Assembly: GCA_963930645.1 (NCBI GenBank)
Contig: OZ005660.1
Location: 198,171,427-198,235,426 of the forward strand
Direction: 5' to 3'
DNA from: Salticus scenicus
Taxonomy: Eukaryota; Arthropoda; Arachnida; Araneae; Salticidae
DNA: 64,000 nt
Shown here in pieces: positions 46,160 to 56,542 of the stretch (within the stretch, counting starts at the first letter, position 1; each line of letters starts with the position of its first letter). The notes beneath the pieces are model-generated. The model made no database searches and was not told the origin of the DNA. It worked only from the letters and a program-made list of their open reading frames with translations. The position numbers were made by a program, and so were the translations under genes.

Positions 46160-46624
46160 CAGTAGAAGATCTTTATAACGCAAAGCTAAAAACACAACGT
46201 TTTGCGTTATTAGAATTTTGCATTATATAGATCGTCAAACTTACCTTGTAAACATGGCCAAATATGTCTGAAACATATCAAAACAGAGTAGGACATTTTA
46301 AAGTTACATTTCTTGGAACAAAAAATTGGGTGGATAATAACTTTCATTCTAAAATTTACTTTATAAAGATAGTCCATATATGCCTGTACAAAATCATTCA
46401 TTATATTGCTCACTTAAAAAAAAATTAATGATAGCAATTTTTTCATTAAAAATCTCTGAATTAAGCAGATAAAGAAAAACAAATGTATCACACTTACTTC
46501 TCAACAACGTAACAGTTTTTTAGAAAGTATTTCTTAACTGCAAAATTTATTGTTTAATCCAAGAAATGTTGCGTTATATAGAGAATTGCATTATATAGAA
46601 GTGCGTTATAAAGATCATCTACTG
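46160..46624. mobile_element. pogo/Tigger-like MITE
   Basis: Ends CAGTAGAAGATCTTTATAAC and, inverted, CAGTAGATGATCTTTATAAC, with TA on both sides (46158-46159 and 46625-46626). GCGTTAT words recur near both ends. 465 bp and no transposase; the minus-strand frame inside it has no domain. Confidence 0.85.
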
Positions 46625-46626
46625 TA

Positions 46627-49049
46627 TATATATATATATATATAATTTAATATTATTCTATTCAATATTATTAATTCACTATTATTATATTTAATATTAA
46701 ATATTAATATTATTATATTTTTATTTTATTTTATTTTAATCTAATTTAATTATGTAAGCTATTTTAAACATGTCAGCCTATTTTTAGAAGAATTTGCTTA
46801 TTTTTCCAAATTATGTGAATTTTTAAACAGTGGGATAAAAGGGAAAATGGTAAAAGAGATCATTTTTATAATTTTCTGTACATTTACCTTTTTATGATTG
46901 AACTGTAATTTCTATTTCAAAAAATCAAGTAATCTTCCTATTATATCTGATATTTTTTTCGTCAGTGTTCATGATTTTTAATTTTTAAATGAATTTTTAA
47001 TTCCATGCTCCATTTATGGAACATTGGCGTGTGAAAGGTTAATTAGAATGTTGGCAGATGTGTGTGTGTGTATATATATATTGTGATTTTTATTCGATAT
47101 TTTGAACTTTTCTATTAGAATAGATTTTCGTGTTAAGGTGCAATTTAAAAATTATGAACCAAATCACATATTACAATAAATATTCAAAAATATGGTAAGA
47201 AATATGATTATTTCAAGTCTATTGTTTTAACAAATGTTATATAAATATCTAATATCGATACTGTGTTTATACTTAAAAAAAGAAATAATAATAATAAATT
47301 CTACACATCTTCTTTTTAAGAACAGACATCACCTAGCACTACCCAGAGCTAAACATGTGATACTAAGAGGAAATTTTTTTTTATAAAATATGCTTAAGAA
47401 AGCTTGCAACTGTGAAATTCCTGCATACAGTTTAAAAGTACAGTTGGTTTTTTGATTCTTTATAATTTAAAAACAAAATATTAAAAATTAGTTTTGTTAA
47501 ACATGGAATAATGTAACAATGGAGATTTTTTTAAATGTGAAAGGTTAATTTAAAATTTAAATATATATATCAAGTATTTGATAATTCTAATTTCAAATTT
47601 CCTTATAGAAGAATACCACCGTGTTTGACTTGCTTCATTATCTTGCAGATTTAGGAAACATAAGCATTTATGAAACCCTTTTCCTTTTTTTTTTTTTAAC
47701 TGTCAAATAAATACTGGCAAGAACATTAATGATTTTCAGCTATCTAATTTTAAGTTATTCAGATTTTTTTTCTTAACATGGGTAAAAAAGGACAAGATTT
47801 CACATAAATATGCATTGTAAGGGTTGTTTTCACTGTACAGATGTCCGGCCAGTTTCAAAATATCATGTATGATTCTAGCATGAACATCATTGATAATGTA
47901 TACTATTCTGTTTAAAAAAAAGAAAAAAAAAAAAAAATGTAAGTTATTAAAAATTTGATTTCGTTAACATGAATCAGAATTTTACCCAAATGTGCATTTA
48001 TCCGAAACTGGAATTTTTAAAAATATATCTGCCAAACCATTAAAGAATAGACATTCTGTTTGCAGACATGTTACTTTCAAGCTTTAAGGCTGAATTCAGC
48101 CTTTTTAAGCTTGAAAATTATTATTCTTAGGATCAATGCAAATCTGCATTAAAACTTCTTGGACATGTGTATGGGGGGGGGGGGAGTCAACCTGAATTTG
48201 TGCAATATATCATTAGCAATTTCTATGTGATTGGCTTTCAAAAATGTCAAATTCAAACTTGGAGAAAATGAAAAAGAAATAGCACTTCAATTCAACTGCA
48301 TTTTCCTAATGAACTTGAACTATATTATTTTGCTAATCAATTGCCCCAGCAAACAATGCTTCTATAGAATAAACTTATTTTCAAGTATATGTAATAAGTT
48401 TGTCTGTTTTTTAAGCACTTACAACTATTTTAATTATAATTAATATGATATTCAATATAAGATTTATTGTTCTGTTTTTACTTATTGTATGTACATGTAT
48501 GCAATCAGATTTAACATTATTTTTATTATTGAAAGATTTATATTGTGTCAGTTGCCTGATATCACTTTTGAGAAGGGGGGGGTGTGTGAAAACTTCAGCC
48601 TTTTTTCCTGTAAGCTTGTACCATGGCTGTGTTTAACAAGCTTTTTAAGTTAATAAAAAATTAAAGGTCAGATTGTAACCCTACTTTAAAAATCTTAAAA
48701 GTACAGGAAAAAGGAGTGGATAGGTATGACGAACATTTTTTTTTTTTTTTTTTTTTTTTATTATTGTAACCAATAAATTGTAAGTAAAGTTTTTGTAAAT
48801 CTAAACATGTGTTAGTAATTTACAAAATGTATTCTTAAATTTCTACTATATGAGTTTTCTCTTGACAGTCACTAAAAATTTGAAAAAATCCCAAAATCAG
48901 GAAATATATTAAACTAAAATTCCTTAAATTATGAAAAATTCTGTCACACAAATTTCTAATATAAAATTTACATAACTTGGCAGAATAGAACAATATTTCT
49001 TATAAATATATACTATGAGGATTATTGCCTTGGAATTAATATAAAATTG

Positions 49050-49086
<37 letters not shown>

Positions 49087-49555
49087 CCATAATTAAATAT
49101 AAAAAAATGGAATAAGATAAGTGTATTGAAGTGATGGAGCCTAATTGGTGGGGCATTTCAGTTTGTTACTGTGTGAAATAATTGGCCTTAACATGAATAC
49201 AGTATGCCCTGTAGGAAAATAAGAATATACGTAAGCCAATACGTATTCGTTCAACAGCAGCTTTACTTTAAAATATTTTTTAACAATTCTGAAATTAGTT
49301 ATTTTTATTTATTTATCACTATTATTATTATTTTAAGGGATTTGGCACCTCTGAAGATTTCATATAAAAGCTTATATTTTCATTTAATATTTATAAATTG
49401 AACTACAATAGGTTTCTTCAATAAAATATAGATTCAGGTCACAAGTCTCATGGTTTTTGATGTAATTTTTACAGATTTGACATCTTTAAATTGCGTTTTC
49501 CCAGTCTATATTTTTTCAAGAATTCCTGATCTTCAAAATGCTAAAACGTTTACAA
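46627..49555. other. AT-rich region, no gene seen
   Basis: G runs at 48174-48184 and 48576-48581 and several homopolymers. The open frames at 48231-48636 are low-complexity and hydrophobic without domains. Confidence 0.4.
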
Positions 49556-49559
49556 ATAT

Positions 49560-50553
49560 TTAAGAAAGATACGCTACCGAAGGCAGCGGGGACTCGAAAC
49601 AATCGGAAAAGCATTTTAAAAATGCATTGTTATCGTGTTTTGAGCTTTTCTAAAAGTTTCAAATTCTAGCTAGTCAGGAAGTTAGTTAAATATTTTTTTG
49701 TGAATCATGTAAATGCTACCGAAGGCAGCAGGGACCCAAAACCGTTGGCTAAAAGTATTTAAAAAATGCATTGTTACCGTGTTCTGAACTCTGAAAGTTT
49801 CAAATATCTAGCTAATCGGGAAGTTAGTTAAATAATTATTTCGTTGAATCGTATAAACGCTGCCGACGGCAGCGGGGGGGAACCCGAAACAGTGGGCTAC
49901 AATTACTAAAAATATGCATTGTCACCGTGTTCTGAATTCTTCTGAAAGTTTCAAATGTCTAGCTAGTCGGGAAGTTATTGAAATAATTTTTTTGTTGAAT
50001 CATATAAACGTTGCCGAAGGCAGCGGGGATCCGAAACAGTAGGCTAAACCTACTAAAAAAAATGCATTGTCACAGTGTTCTGTACTCTTCGGAAAGTTTC
50101 AAATGTCTAGCCAATCGGAAAGTTATTTAAATAAATATAACATTGAACACTTAATAAAATATAATTTTAATGAAGTACTTTATACATAATTAATAAATAT
50201 AATAAACTTTAAAACATACTTCATGCTTAGCCGAGAATATTTTCGGCTGGGCGCACAGCTTCTTTCAAATGACTTCATCTGTGCCGGATTTCTCAGAATG
50301 GTGGTCTTTTATAGTTGATTTCATTATTTCTCAGAATGGTTGATTTCATTTGAAATCAACTATGAAAGACCCCCATTCCGAGAAATCCGGCACAGATGAA
50401 GTCGTTTGAAAAGAACTGGGTGCCCAGCCGAAAATATTCACGGCCAAGCATGAAGTATGTTTTAAGGTTTATTATATTTATTAATTATATAACGTTGAAT
50501 TTTATAAACGCTGCCGATGGCATTGGGAACCTGAAACAGTAGGCTAAAAGTAC

Positions 50554-50584
<31 letters not shown>

Positions 50585-51180
50585 TTGTCACCATGTTCTG
50601 AACTCTTCTAAAAGTTTCAAATGTCTAGCTAATCGGGAAGTTATTTAAATAAATTTTCTGTTGAATCATATAAACGCTGCCGAAGGCAGTAGGGATCCAA
50701 AACTGTTGACTAAAAGTGGTAAAAAAAATGCATTTTTACCATGTTTTGAGCTTTCCTACAAGTTTCAAATGTATAGCTAATCGGGTGGTTATTTAAATAA
50801 ATTTTCTGTTGAATCATATAAATGCTGACAAAGGCAGCAGAGACCGAAAATGTTGGCTAATAATGGTAAAAAATTGCATTGTCACCGTGTTCTGAATTCT
50901 TCTGAAAGTTTTAAATGCCTAGCTAGTCGGGAAGTTATTTAAATAAATTTTCTGTTGAATCATATAAACGCTGCCAATGGACCCAAAACAGTTGGCTAAA
51001 AGTATTAAAAAAATACATTGTCATATTGTACTGAATTCTCCTGAAAGTTTTAAAAGCCTAGCTAGTCGGGAAGCTAGTTAAATAAGTTTTCTGTTGAATC
51101 ATATAAATGCTGCCGAAGGAAGTAAGGACCCGAAAATGTTGGCTAAAAATGGTAGAAAAAAAAAAAAAAAAAAAAAAAAA
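49560..51180 (+). repeat. Satellite array A, unit about 140-150 bp, first block
   Basis: Units contain a hairpin core like GCTGCCGAAGGCAGC, then GGGGACCCGAAACAGT, AAAATGCATTGTCACCGTGT, TCTGAAAGTTTCAAATGTCT and TTCTGTTGAATCATATAAAC. Core starts lie near 49573, 49715, 49859, 50010, 50510, 50676, 50824, 50970 and 51109. The jump between 50010 and 50510 is caused by the foldback element at 50186-50488. Related single units occur at 19.8 kb and 26.3-26.5 kb. Confidence 0.85.
50186..50488. mobile_element. Foldback element inserted in satellite array A
   Basis: An inverted repeat with arms of about 125-130 bp: left ATAATTAATAAATATAATAA ... CATCTGTGCCGGATTTCTCA, right its inverse, closing around a short centre near 50320-50360. 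Possible flanking duplication ATAACATTGAA (about 50131-50141) and ATAACGTTGAA (50489-50499), which would place the true left end further left. No coding capacity. Confidence 0.75.
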
Positions 51181-51361
51181 AAACAGTTGCACTTCGGGAG
51201 TGCCGACAGAAGTGAAAACGTGAATAATTACGTGTGTATTTCTTGAATCGTCAGGAAATATTTTATTGTGTAGGAAATACTTTTAAATGAAGTGTTTTTT
51301 TATTCATTAATATAAACTACTACTAAAAAAATTATACTACAATTTTATTTAATGCGCTAAC

Positions 51362-51925
51362 ATCAATAGAGACAGTGTCCGGAGATGAGAGAAGTCGTGT
51401 ACGCACCAAATTGTAAAAACGTGAGAAAAATGGCGGCTTTGGCCTTTATCACGGTTTTGTGAGGTCTAACTGCAACGTTTCCGGCTGCAATCTTTGAGAA
51501 AGTGTCCGGAGATGAGAGATGTCGTGTAGAGCCGCACCAGATTGTAAAAACGTGAGAAAAATGGCGGCTTTGGCCTTTATCACGATTTTGTGAGGTCTAA
51601 CTGCAACGTTTCCGGCTGCAATCTTTAGGAGACAGTGTCCGGAGATGAGAGAAGTCGTGTAGAGTCGCACCAGATTGTAAAAACGTGAGAAAAATGGCGG
51701 CTTTGGCCTTTATCACGGTTTTGTGAGGTCTAACTGTAACGTTTCCGGCTGCAATCTTTAAGAGACAGTGTCCGGAGATGAGAGAAGTCGTGTAGAGCCG
51801 CACCAGATTGTTAAAATGTGAGAAAAATGGCAGCTTTGGGCTTTCTCACGGTTCTGTAAGATCTAACTGCAATAGAGACAGTGCCTGGAGATGAGAGAAG
51901 TCGTGTAGAGCCGCACCAGATTTTA
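51362..51925. repeat. Tandem array B, unit about 133 bp, about 4 copies
   Basis: GTGTCCGGAGATGAGAGAAG starts near 51375, 51502, 51635 and 51768, with a partial unit near 51880. Units are very similar, with AAAATGGCGGCTTTGGCCTT in the first three (the fourth is slightly changed) and AACGTTTCCGGCTGCAATC. The minus-strand open frames here are translations of the repeat and are not genes. Confidence 0.9.
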
Positions 51926-51976
51926 AAACAATATACAGTATATAATTATTAACACTTCACATTAGCCAGTTAATTG

Positions 51977-52001
51977 TATGATACATTATTTGTATCATAC
52001 A
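51977..52001. other. 10 bp perfect inverted repeat
   Basis: GTATGATACA and TGTATCATAC around TTATT. Confidence 0.8.
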
Positions 52002-52003
52002 AG

Positions 52004-52130
52004 GATGGAAAGCGTTTGCTGACGATGACGCGAATTCAACGATTTTTGTTCACCCGAAAGTTTTCTCTTCAAATGGAAAGCGTTAGCTGACGATGACGGG
52101 AGTTCAATGATTTTTGTTCGCCCAAAAGTG
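52004..52130. repeat. Two copies of a 69 bp unit
   Basis: ATGGAAAGCGTTTGCTGACG (52004) and ATGGAAAGCGTTAGCTGACG (52073), both leading to GATTTTTGTTC and CCC-AAAGT. Confidence 0.85.
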
Positions 52131-52139
52131 CTCTACGCG

Positions 52140-52565
52140 CCTAAAGAAGTTTTAACTTCAAAAATGCATTGTTATGTTTTGAGCTTTTCTAGAAGTTTCA
52201 CATATCTAGCTAATCGGGGAGTTATTTATATAAATTTTCTGTTGAATCATATAAACGCTGCTGACGGCCGCGGGGGAACCCGAAACAGTAGGCTAAAAGT
52301 ACTAAAAAATGCATTGTCACCGTGTTCTAAATTCTTCTGAAAGTTTTAAATGCGTAGCTAGTCGGGTTGGGAAGTTAGTTAAGTAAGTTTTCTGCGGAAT
52401 CTTATAAACTCTGCCGACGGCATCGGGGACCCGAAACAATAGGCTAAATGTACTGAAAAAATGCATTGTCACCATGTTCTGAACTCTCTGAAAGTTTCAA
52501 ATGTCTAGGTAGTCGGGAAGTTTGTAAAAATTGATTGCAAAGTTTGCACTGGACACACAAACAAA
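52140..52565 (+). repeat. Satellite array A, second block
   Basis: Two to three further units of the 145 bp satellite (cores near 52258 and 52410). They end in GGACACACAAACAAACAAAA and AATCGAGGTTAATAAAAATA, the same terminal sequence seen near 19.9 kb. Confidence 0.8.
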
Positions 52566-52629
52566 CAAAAAAGAATCGAGGTTAATAAAAATATGATAAT
52601 GAGTACTGATGACGACACAGGTCTACAAA

Positions 52630-52985
52630 AATGATGTTGAAAAAAATTGATTTAATAATTTCAGCTGATCTTTATATCTTTTGGCGAGTTGAAACCAAAA
52701 ATGCAGCCAGTTTTTCTCTGTCACATATAGATTTTTGTCAATACAAGGTGTTTAGTGACATAATGTATTACATATACCATCATAACAATAGGTTGGTTGA
52801 TAGGGTTTTGTGTCGCATTAGTGCTGCACAATAACAACAATACTTACTCATGACTAATTAATCATGGAAACATAGTGTGATAGAGAAACACTGGCTTCAT
52901 TTTTGGTTTTAACTCGCCAAAAAATATAAAGATCAGCTAAAATTATTAAATCAAAATCTTTAATATAGACCTGTGTTATAATATC
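52630..52985. repeat. Foldback repeat, unoccupied paralogue of 488-830
   Basis: The left arm (52640-52740, TTTAATAATTTCAGCTGATC ... AGTTTTTCTCTGTCAC) and right arm (about 52875-52975) are inverse copies separated by about 130 bp. The right arm matches the sequence that flanks the MITE at 562-774. Confidence 0.75.
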
Positions 52986-53386
52986 CTGAAAGCATCATGT
53001 AACTATCTCAAAATGACATCCGGAGGGCGTGCAGCGATGTATTTTTCTACTTGTCACAGGATCTCCTCTGAATAACAACTCCATCCTGAATTATCAGATA
53101 AAAGACATCCAGAGGACATGCCTTCTGGAAACCACTGAACATCCACCGGTTGGCAGGCGCGGTTTCAGCTTCTCAGTTTGGGGGGGGGGGGGGGGGTCAC
53201 GAATTAAAAAAAAAAAAAAAAAAAAAAAAGAAAGAAAGAAAAGAAAAAAAAAAAAGTAAAACTGTGATCAGAACTTTCTATCGGTAAATTTTCCTGACTG
53301 AAAACTAGCAAATCCATAGTATAAGAAATAAATCAAATATAAGATACTATTTATATGAATCATTTATTAAATAAGCTTTTTCGACA

Positions 53387-54174
53387 TTATAATACAAATT
53401 CCAATCTTCTCTTTGAATATTTTGAAAATCTGTCTATTACTGCTTCAACATCAACATCTCTATGAATATTTAAAAGGGCGAGTCCTATGAAGCGTTCTTC
53501 TCCCATAGATGCTCGAAGCCAATTTTTTAACCGCCGTAAAGTTGAAAAGCTTCGTTCACTTGAAGCAACGCTTACTGGTAAAGTGGCAAGGATACGAAGC
53601 AAAATGTTAATTGATGGGTACATATCTTTGTCACATTCTTCTGTTGTATTAAGAAGACAATGAGAAGTATCTGTTCCATGTGTTTCTTCGGCTTTTCTTT
53701 GCCACTTCGCAATCCATAATTCATATACTGAAACGACTCACGGAACTGAGACATTATTAAGAAGTTCTTGATAATTTTCTGCAACTTCACGTACAATTTT
53801 GATGTCATCATCTGCATAAGATTTTCGAGGCAAAAACACGTTTAAATTAAAAAGACTCATTACATCTGACGAAAATCGGTCTTTCATGTCAGAGATTATA
53901 TTTTCTAGAAGTGGGATGTAAACCATCCATCTAAAATATTCTTCAGGAGTTTCTGCAGGTATATTTGCTCGCTGTGACGTTATTCTAGACATCTTTATCT
54001 CTGTGTCTAATTTTGCAGCAAGTTCAAGAATCTCTGAGAAAATTCGATTGAAAACAGTCGTCGCATTGAGTCTCTTGTTGTTTAAGACATTTAATGTATC
54101 CGTAAGATTTTGTGTGGCTTTTTGTAAATCAATCGATGGTGATTGGAAGAATCTGCTTAGAGAAACAGTGACAC
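53387..54174 (-). pseudogene. hAT transposase, C-terminal exon with dimerisation domain
   Basis: One frame runs from the acceptor at 54174 to a stop at 53387, broken by a single TGA (53740-53738). Before it are ETPEEYFRWMVYIPLLENII and FSSDVMSLFNLNVFLP; after it VYELWIAKWQRKAEETHGT and the hAT dimerisation block LPVSVASSERSFSTLRRLK with the conserved Glu. The internal stop prevents a full protein. Other frames overlapping 53572-53817 are shadows. Confidence 0.82.
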
Positions 54175-54264
54175 CTAAAATAAATGATAGACAACTAGAT
54201 AAAAAGTGGATATTCTATATATATTAAATAAATTACATCAAAAATACGAAAATTCTTTAATTAC
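54175..54264 (-). other. 90 bp intron of the hAT transposase
   Basis: The minus strand has GTAATT at the start (54264) and TTTTAG at the end (54175). Removing these 90 bases restores the transposase frame through a codon split after its first base, so the reading passes from ...CLCDVL into SLSRFFQSPSIDLQ. An intact phase-1 join at canonical sites is strong evidence of a real intron. Confidence 0.8.
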
Positions 54265-55234
54265 GTAGAACATCACAGAGGCATATTGCAGCAACAATGA
54301 AATCAGAGCTACGTAGAGCTTGGTATAAACAGGTAGACTCTGATGCAGAGCTACTGTCGCTCTGTTCAGCAATCTTATGTAAGGCATTGCAAATTTTAAC
54401 AAGGGAATCTCCTTGAAATTGAAGATGTCCAGCATGTCGCTCTGCCAAACGAATTTCACTTAATCCCTGGAGAGAATCTATCAATTTTTCCTTGAAAACT
54501 ACCTGCCTTTTTGCTGATGCATTAGCGAAGGAAATAACTTTTTTCACTGTTGCAGTCGCATTCATGCATGATGTAACTTTCAAGGACTTAGATAATGAAT
54601 TATTTAATGCATGGTTGCTACAAGGACATCTTTTTGCATATACAGCTGTCTTCATTAACTTTTTTGCAGCTCCTTTGGCGTCTGAGGCCATCGTTGAGCA
54701 GCTGTCTACACCTATTCCAACACAATACTTCATATCCACATCGAATTTTTTCATAAGATCAGCAACAATATGGGTTATTGCTGCTCCAGTTAATCGGCAC
54801 TCTTTATTACTTTTATCTTCTTCGCGAATATTGGCATATGCATCGCAAAATGTGACAAAATCTTCTCCTATAGAACCATTAAAAATATATCTTAAACATA
54901 GACTTAATTGTGATGTATGTGATAAATCGGTGGTTTCATCCAAAATGACTGAAAAACGTTTAGCTTCTTTCACTCTCTCTAGGATAGATTTTTGTATTTT
55001 GTCTTTGCAGGCATTAATTAATTCATTTTTGATAGTATTACTAATGTATGTTGCGTTTGATTTAGCAGTATCCGTATGATTTTTTAATATTATATCACCT
55101 GCTTCGATTCTGAATCTTAACAGAGCTCTAAAATTGCCGTCATTTGTAGCCACAATGCTTTCGTTCTCATCCTCAGTGTTTTCTTTTTCTGTTGTTTCTG
55201 TGCAAAGAGGGCCGTAGTTCCTATGACCACACAA
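54265..55234 (-). pseudogene. hAT transposase, catalytic core exon (DUF4371-like)
   Basis: A 323-codon open stretch, starting ALCGHRNYGPL (the leading codon is TTG; no ATG sits here). It carries RFSVILDETTDLSHTSQLSL with the first catalytic Asp, YCVGIGVDSCSTM with the second, and CPCSNHALNNSLSKS, the C-x2-H-type motif of hAT proteins. It ends at a CTAC/GTAATT splice donor. The upstream part of the gene is broken, so no functional protein is expected. The plus-strand 195-codon frame opposite is its shadow. Confidence 0.8.
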
Positions 55235-55515
55235 AGCAAAGTTTTGACGGCCAGAAAGAATGATTGTGCTGACGATAGGTCACAGACGTTGACGATTTTC
55301 CTCTATTTGGATTTATGCTTCGATACCAGATTTATGACTTCAAGAGCCGGTTTATGCTACGTTTTCAAAACGTTTTTCCCCGACTGTACAGCAGCTTTGT
55401 GATACTGGTTGTTTTCATGAATTGTGAGTGCTCCATTTTTGCCTAAGAGATCATCAAAGGACTTCAGCGGTTCTTTAACCAAACGTTTTAAAGAATGAGC
55501 GTTTTTTTGATAACC

Positions 55516-55722
55516 TCAACTGAAGAGAACACAAAATTTACAGTACAATCCTTGGTCTTTATGAGACAACACAAGCCAGGGAAACTTCTCCAAGTGTGAC
55601 CTTTGGGCATATTTCTTCATCTGTTTTCCTCTTTTAGTAACTAAGCAATGTGGGAATATGTAGTCTGCTGGAGGAATCCAATGATGTTCTAATAGATTTG
55701 CTTTGGTAAGATCATCAATTTC
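55516..55722 (-). pseudogene. TTF-type zinc-finger part of the hAT transposase
   Basis: Reading leftwards, the peptide includes WIPPADYIFPHCLV, KRGKQMKKYAQ, FPWLVLSHKDQGLYC and KFCVLFS, the N-terminal TTF-type zinc-finger block of ZMYM1-like hAT transposases, which binds DNA. It stops at TGA (55518-55516). Between here and 55234 the family pattern resumes in other frames (for example LLGKNGALTIHENNQYHKAA, near 55445-55385), so the link to the next segment is broken by frameshifts and stops. Beyond 55722 the N-terminus fades. Confidence 0.7.
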
Positions 55723-55947
55723 AGTATTTTCTATATAATGTCCTATATCAGACCCAAAATCCGAAGCAGTCTTGGAAACAGATTCAGTGTTGTTACTCGA
55801 CTTTTCCTTCTAATTTCGGCACTTCGCTCAAACGGTACCGAAGCTTTGATGCTTCCCTAAAATTTTTCCTGAAAGTAAGACAGTTTTTTTTTTTTTGGGG
55901 GGGGGGTCATGACCCCCGTGACCCTCCCCCCTTTGAAACCGCGCCTG

Positions 55948-56539
55948 GGTTGGTGACAGGATTTTTCAGAACAGCCAGCGGATAAGGTATTATCCTGCAT
56001 ATGATATTCTCCGGATGATCGCTGGATGTAATTTGGTTGTATGGGTAAAGTATTAAGGAATTAGATTTCTACTTCTTTATAGACTGTAGAAAGTAATAAA
56101 GTAAATTTAAAAAGAATATTGACAATCGTGTTGCAATTTGTAGTTGGAGAAAGATTGGGAAACAAAAAAGTTCCGCGAAGAATTTGATTGCCGCTCGCTG
56201 GCTGAAGTTAACAAGAGATTCGGGGGGGGGGGGAATAACTGCATGAATAAGAAATATTGAAAGGCATTACTTCTTACCATGTTCTGGAATCTCATAAAGC
56301 AAGATATAAGAGAATACTGACATTTATACCATGGATGGATAAAGGTTATAAATGAAAACCTGTCATACAACATTTGATCGACAATTGTTTTTTTCAACGT
56401 ATGTTTTTTTTTTTTAAAGCGAAAGGTAATAATTAAAAATTGAAAGCTGGAATATTAACTTAAATATCGGAAAACATTCGTCAAAATTAAAAAACAGAAA
56501 CCTCGCTCCATTTTTGTAGGAAATGCAAAACAAATAGTC
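55948..56539. other. Repeat flank and AT-rich spacer
   Basis: 55954-56050 is the dispersed repeat split by the hAT element. A G run at 56222-56234 produces a proline-rich minus-strand frame that I reject as a gene. Confidence 0.5.
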
Positions 56540-56542
56540 TAA

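Larger units (their letters stand above)
53154..55947 (-). mobile_element. hAT element with inactivated transposase gene
   Basis: The terminal repeats are CAGGCGCGGTTTCAGC and, inverted from the right, CAGGCGCGGTTTCAAAGG, each followed by a G-rich tract. GGTTGG occurs on both sides (53148-53153 and 55948-55953); hAT duplications are normally 8 bp, so this 6 bp match is either eroded or atypical. The transposase reads leftwards and covers most of the 2.8 kb. The element sits inside a dispersed repeat also found at 36.7 kb. Confidence 0.85.

Noticed and set aside
49560..51180. CRISPR array
   Set aside because: Repeats are long, diverged and directly tandem without unique spacers, in a eukaryotic genome.
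51449..51803. Minus-strand peptides with repeated RLYTTSLISGH words
   Set aside because: They are translations of the 133 bp tandem units. The repeat phase, not selection, keeps the frame open.
53029..53259. Plus-strand 76-codon frame ending in a lysine run
   Set aside because: It spans the hAT element end with its G tract and A run; low complexity only.
54492..55079. 195-codon plus-strand open frame
   Set aside because: It lies opposite the hAT transposase exon, which has clear domain motifs; this is its shadow.
56107..56397. 96-codon minus-strand frame with a proline run
   Set aside because: The run comes from a G homopolymer and the rest lacks any domain.
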